Origin: Planococcus halocryophilus
GTDB taxonomy: Bacteria > Bacillota > Bacilli > Bacillales_A > Planococcaceae
Assembly (NCBI RefSeq): GCF_001687585.2
Contig: NZ_CP016537.2
Coordinates: forward strand, 3,010,001 to 3,074,000
Length of the DNA: 64,000 nucleotides
Direction of reading: 5' to 3'
Each line of letters opens with the position of its first letter. Within the stretch, counting starts at the first letter, position 1. Position numbers and translations under genes: made by a program. A model generated the notes under the pieces. It saw nothing but the letters and a program-made list of their open reading frames with translations. It did not search any database and was not told where the DNA came from. Of this stretch, positions 61,620-64,000 are shown piece by piece.

Positions 61620-62810
61620 ATGAGTGTAGAGTTAAAGGAAAAAGGCCGTTTAGATGCCTTAAGTGTATTTTTTAAAGTGTCAGCTGCCTATACCCTGTCT
61701 TTGTTTACGAAAAAGAAAGACAGAAAGAAAATTGTTTTAGTGGGAGGAAATCTAGGGGAAAAATATGAAGATAATGCCGCAGTTTACCATAAATACTTAC
61801 TTAACAACCATAAAGAACAAGTGACTGCTTACTGGATGTATGACCCGAAAACCAAGTATGCCAAAGATCAAAAAATCGAAAATGCGGTACCGCTTGGGAG
61901 CTTTAAAAACTACTTACTTTTTTTCCAAGCTGACTATACGTTTCATGGGCATTCTCTTCTTTACGATATCGCTCCAGCAGCGGATAAATTTCTTTTTCTT
62001 AACCGTAAAACAATCATTACTCACATTAGCCATGGTATTGAAGGGTTTAAGAAAATACTCATTCAAAAAGAAGATATTCCTTTATTAAAAAGAACCGATT
62101 ATTTTAATTGTGCTTCTCAATATGAATACAACTTAAAGCTACATGAATGGAAAATGCCTGAACATAAATTGATTATCACAGGTTTTCCTCGTTTTGATCG
62201 CTATCTGCCTCAACAGCCCGCTAAAGAAGTTAAAAATATTTTGATGATGATGACTTGGCGTGAATGGCTATTTGACTTAACAAAAGAAGAGTTTATCGAT
62301 AGTCCTTACTTTAAAACTACGACTGGTTTATTGCAGCATGAAGGCATTCAAAAACTGTTAGCAGAACATGACATTCGTTTAAATATTGCGCTACATCCTT
62401 TTATGAAAAAATTTGAAGGCTATTTTACAAATCTGCCTAACGTTGAACAACATGTTACATTCCTCGATTTCAATCAACAAACAATTTCGCAATCCATTGA
62501 TGAAAACGATATGTTATTAACGGATATCACAAGTGTATCGTGGGATTTTCTTTACTTAAATAAACCGATTATTTTCTATATGTTTGACCAACAAGAATAT
62601 TTAGAAAGACGCGGAGCCTATTTAAACATGGATACCGATCTATCTGGGTATAAAGCAAACTCTATCGACCACGTTTATGATTACTTGAAAAAAATAGTCG
62701 AAGAAAAAATCACTTGGAATGAATGGTACCCAAAAGCAACCGATTATTTCGATTATTTCGATCAAGACAATTGTAAACGTTTGACTCATCGTGTCATGAA
62801 TTTACAATAG
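61620..62810 (+). CDS. CDP-glycerol glycerophosphotransferase-family protein
   Basis: A 396-aa enzyme of the TagB/TagF group that transfers glycerol phosphate in teichoic acid synthesis at the inner membrane face. Conserved parts are ITHISHGIEGFKK (about 138-150, the catalytic His region), LHPFMKKF (about 262-269) and TDITSVSWDFLYLNKPIIFYMFD (about 302-324). It lacks a glycosyltransferase extension, as in simple TagB-like enzymes. It stands alone here rather than in a tag cluster. The ribosome site GCAGGG is modest. Confidence 0.85.
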   Translation: MSVELKEKGRLDALSVFFKVSAAYTLSLFTKKKDRKKIVLVGGNLGEKYEDNAAVYHKYLLNNHKEQVTAYWMYDPKTKYAKDQKIENAVPLGSFKNYLLFFQADYTFHGHSLLYDIAPAADKFLFLNRKTIITHISHGIEGFKKILIQKEDIPLLKRTDYFNCASQYEYNLKLHEWKMPEHKLIITGFPRFDRYLPQQPAKEVKNILMMMTWREWLFDLTKEEFIDSPYFKTTTGLLQHEGIQKLLAEHDIRLNIALHPFMKKFEGYFTNLPNVEQHVTFLDFNQQTISQSIDENDMLLTDITSVSWDFLYLNKPIIFYMFDQQEYLERRGAYLNMDTDLSGYKANSIDHVYDYLKKIVEEKITWNEWYPKATDYFDYFDQDNCKRLTHRVMNLQ

Positions 62811-62838
62811 TTCCACGTGAAACTATTAAAACTAAAAT

Positions 62839-62880
62839 AAAAGGACGTAGAAAAGCGGCATGCTTTTCTACGTCCTTTTA
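62839..62880. terminator. Bidirectional terminator before exoA
   Basis: AAAAGGACGTAGAAAAGC and GCTTTTCTACGTCCTTTT form an 18-bp stem with a four-base loop and overlap the stop codon of exoA. Confidence 0.9.
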
Positions 62881-63636
62881 ACATTCTACTTGTAACTCGA
62901 CAGGGCAATGATCAGAACCCCATATATCTATATGTATTTTCGCACTTTGAAGTGCTGGTACCAATCGTTGAGATGCTAAGAAATAATCGATTCGCCATCC
63001 TACATTTTTCTCGCGGCAGTTAGAGCGGTACGACCACCAAGAATAATGTCCTTCTTCTTCAGGGTGGAAATGACGGAATGTGTCAACAAATCCTTTTTCT
63101 AAAAACTGCGTCATCTTCCCACGTTCTTCCAGGGTGAAGCCAGAATTCTTTTTATTGGCTTTTGGATTTCTCAAATCGATTTCTTCATGTGCCACGTTTA
63201 AATCTCCACATAATAGTACCGGCTTATGATTGTCTAACGCCTTTACAAATGACAAAATAGCATCTTCCCATAACAATCGATAATCTAGACGCAACAAGCC
63301 ATGCTGAGAGTTTGGTGTATAAACGGTTATTACATAATAATTATCAAACTCCAGTGTAATGATTCGACCTTCTGTATCGAGCTCTTCTAAACCCAATCCG
63401 TATTGAATTGATAACGGCTTTTGTTTTGTGAAAATCGCTGTACCTGAATAGCCTTTTTTGTGAGCGTAATTCCAATATGTATAATAACCAGGAAGGTCCA
63501 TTTCGATTTGTCCTTCTTGTAATTTTATTTCTTGTAAACAAAATACATCCGCATTTACTTCAGTAAAAAAATCCATAAAACCTTTTTTCATAACTGCCCG
63601 AAGGCCGTTAACATTCCACGAAATTAACTTCAACAA
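62878..63636 (-). CDS. exoA: Exodeoxyribonuclease III / AP endonuclease
   Basis: A 252-aa Mg-dependent exonuclease III of the ExoA type, for base-excision repair. Family residues: NVNGLRA (Asn7), LQEIK (Glu), CGDLNVAHEEIDL (Asp-Asn pair), the DIWGSDHCPVELQ end (His). The start is TTG at 63636 with AAGGG seven bases before. Resembles ExoA of B. subtilis closely. Confidence 0.95.
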   Translation of the reverse strand: MLKLISWNVNGLRAVMKKGFMDFFTEVNADVFCLQEIKLQEGQIEMDLPGYYTYWNYAHKKGYSGTAIFTKQKPLSIQYGLGLEELDTEGRIITLEFDNYYVITVYTPNSQHGLLRLDYRLLWEDAILSFVKALDNHKPVLLCGDLNVAHEEIDLRNPKANKKNSGFTLEERGKMTQFLEKGFVDTFRHFHPEEEGHYSWWSYRSNCREKNVGWRIDYFLASQRLVPALQSAKIHIDIWGSDHCPVELQVEC

Positions 63637-63874
63637 TTATCCCTTCTTTCTCTTTATCAATTCTAAACGAAGCCTTACTCAGACTCAATCAATCGCTAGT
63701 AGCTACTCAATATATGTAAAATTTCTGTATTTTCTTAAATATTCTGCATCATTCATATGGAACTTCTTGTACAATAAAACTATCTTACAAAGCACATCGT
63801 CACTCGTCGCAAATTTGAGTCTCTTGAATGCCGAGTATTCAATTGAGCTCTTCAGAGGCAAAAGGGGGTAAACC

Positions 63875-64000
63875 ATGAAAAAGTATTCAAAAGAAGAAAA
63901 AAGCTGGGCATTATATGATTGGGGAAGTTCTGCTTATTCTATTATTATTACGACAGCTGTTTTCCCGATTTACTATAAAGCTTCAGCTACTGGAGCGGGT
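63875..64000 (+). CDS. MFS transporter, UMF1/Atg22-like (5' part, cut by window)
   Basis: The first 42 codons are present: a charged start (MKKYSKEEKSWALYDWGSSAYS) and the beginning of the first membrane helix (IIITTAVFPIYYKA). The ALYDWGSSAYS pattern is typical of the UMF1/BtlA-like MFS group. AAAGGGGG lies six bases before the ATG. The rest lies to the right of the window, so the substrate cannot be assessed. Confidence 0.7.
   Translation, partial: MKKYSKEEKSWALYDWGSSAYSIIITTAVFPIYYKASATGAG

Noticed and set aside
63825..63843. Inverted repeat TTGAAT/ATTCAA before the MFS gene
   Set aside because: Six-base arms with a seven-base centre and no T run; too weak to call an operator or terminator.

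Overview
The window looks like chromosome of a Gram-positive, low-to-moderate GC member of the Planococcaceae (Planococcus/Planomicrobium-like, order Bacillales). The support is strong AGGAGG-type ribosome sites, frequent TTG/GTG starts, a SAM-I (S-box) leader, a WalR-type box, a C30-type crtM/crtN pigment cluster, a full mrpABCDEFG antiporter operon and two kinds of palindromic intergenic repeat. I saw no rRNA, tRNA, CRISPR array, prophage or insertion sequence. The two end genes are cut: metN on the left and an MFS transporter on the right.

Region by region. 1-3000: a methionine block with S-box-controlled metN, an mtnU-like amidase and an mtnE-like aminotransferase. 3000-12400: mixed housekeeping genes (signal peptidase, SEC-C protein, DUF421 protein, thioesterase, AAC(3)-like enzyme, aldehyde dehydrogenase with DUF779, RluF), a VbhA/Fic-type toxin-antitoxin pair, a cluster of three DnaA boxes in a non-coding gap, and a tandem array of palindromic ~120-bp repeats. 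12400-18600: a six-gene operon that appears to import carnitine/betaine (OpuA-like ABC transporter) and turn carnitine into glycine betaine plus acetoacetate. It sits beside a TetR regulator, and the same operator lies in the -35/-10 spacer of both promoters. 18700-22600: a CBS protein and an RpiR regulator leading an amino-acid ABC importer. 22900-31000: two convergent carotenoid operons (hydratase-like, acyltransferase, glycosyltransferase and CrtP-like oxidase; facing two CrtN-family desaturases and CrtM). 31000-39300: LysM/3D cell-wall protein, DbpA helicase, an ATP-grasp/alpha-E/transglutaminase operon, small membrane or secreted proteins and an HD-GYP protein. 39400-49200: gltB-gltD, recQ, an SDR and an HTH regulator. 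49700-64000: peptide transporter, pentapeptide protein, KdpD-type USP protein divergent from mrpA-G, a three-gene DUF1538/DUF1538/tandem-PII operon, a teichoic-acid-type transferase and exoA.

Several parts fit life with salt and cold or light stress: Mrp Na+/H+ antiport, compatible-solute uptake with conversion of carnitine to glycine betaine, and carotenoid production. The least described units are the DUF1538-PII operon, the carnitine-to-betaine operon with its paired operators, the DnaA-box cluster, and the fused alpha-E/transglutaminase gene that keeps an internal ribosome site. Start codons were moved from the longest ORF to the best-spaced ribosome site where the sequence justified it.
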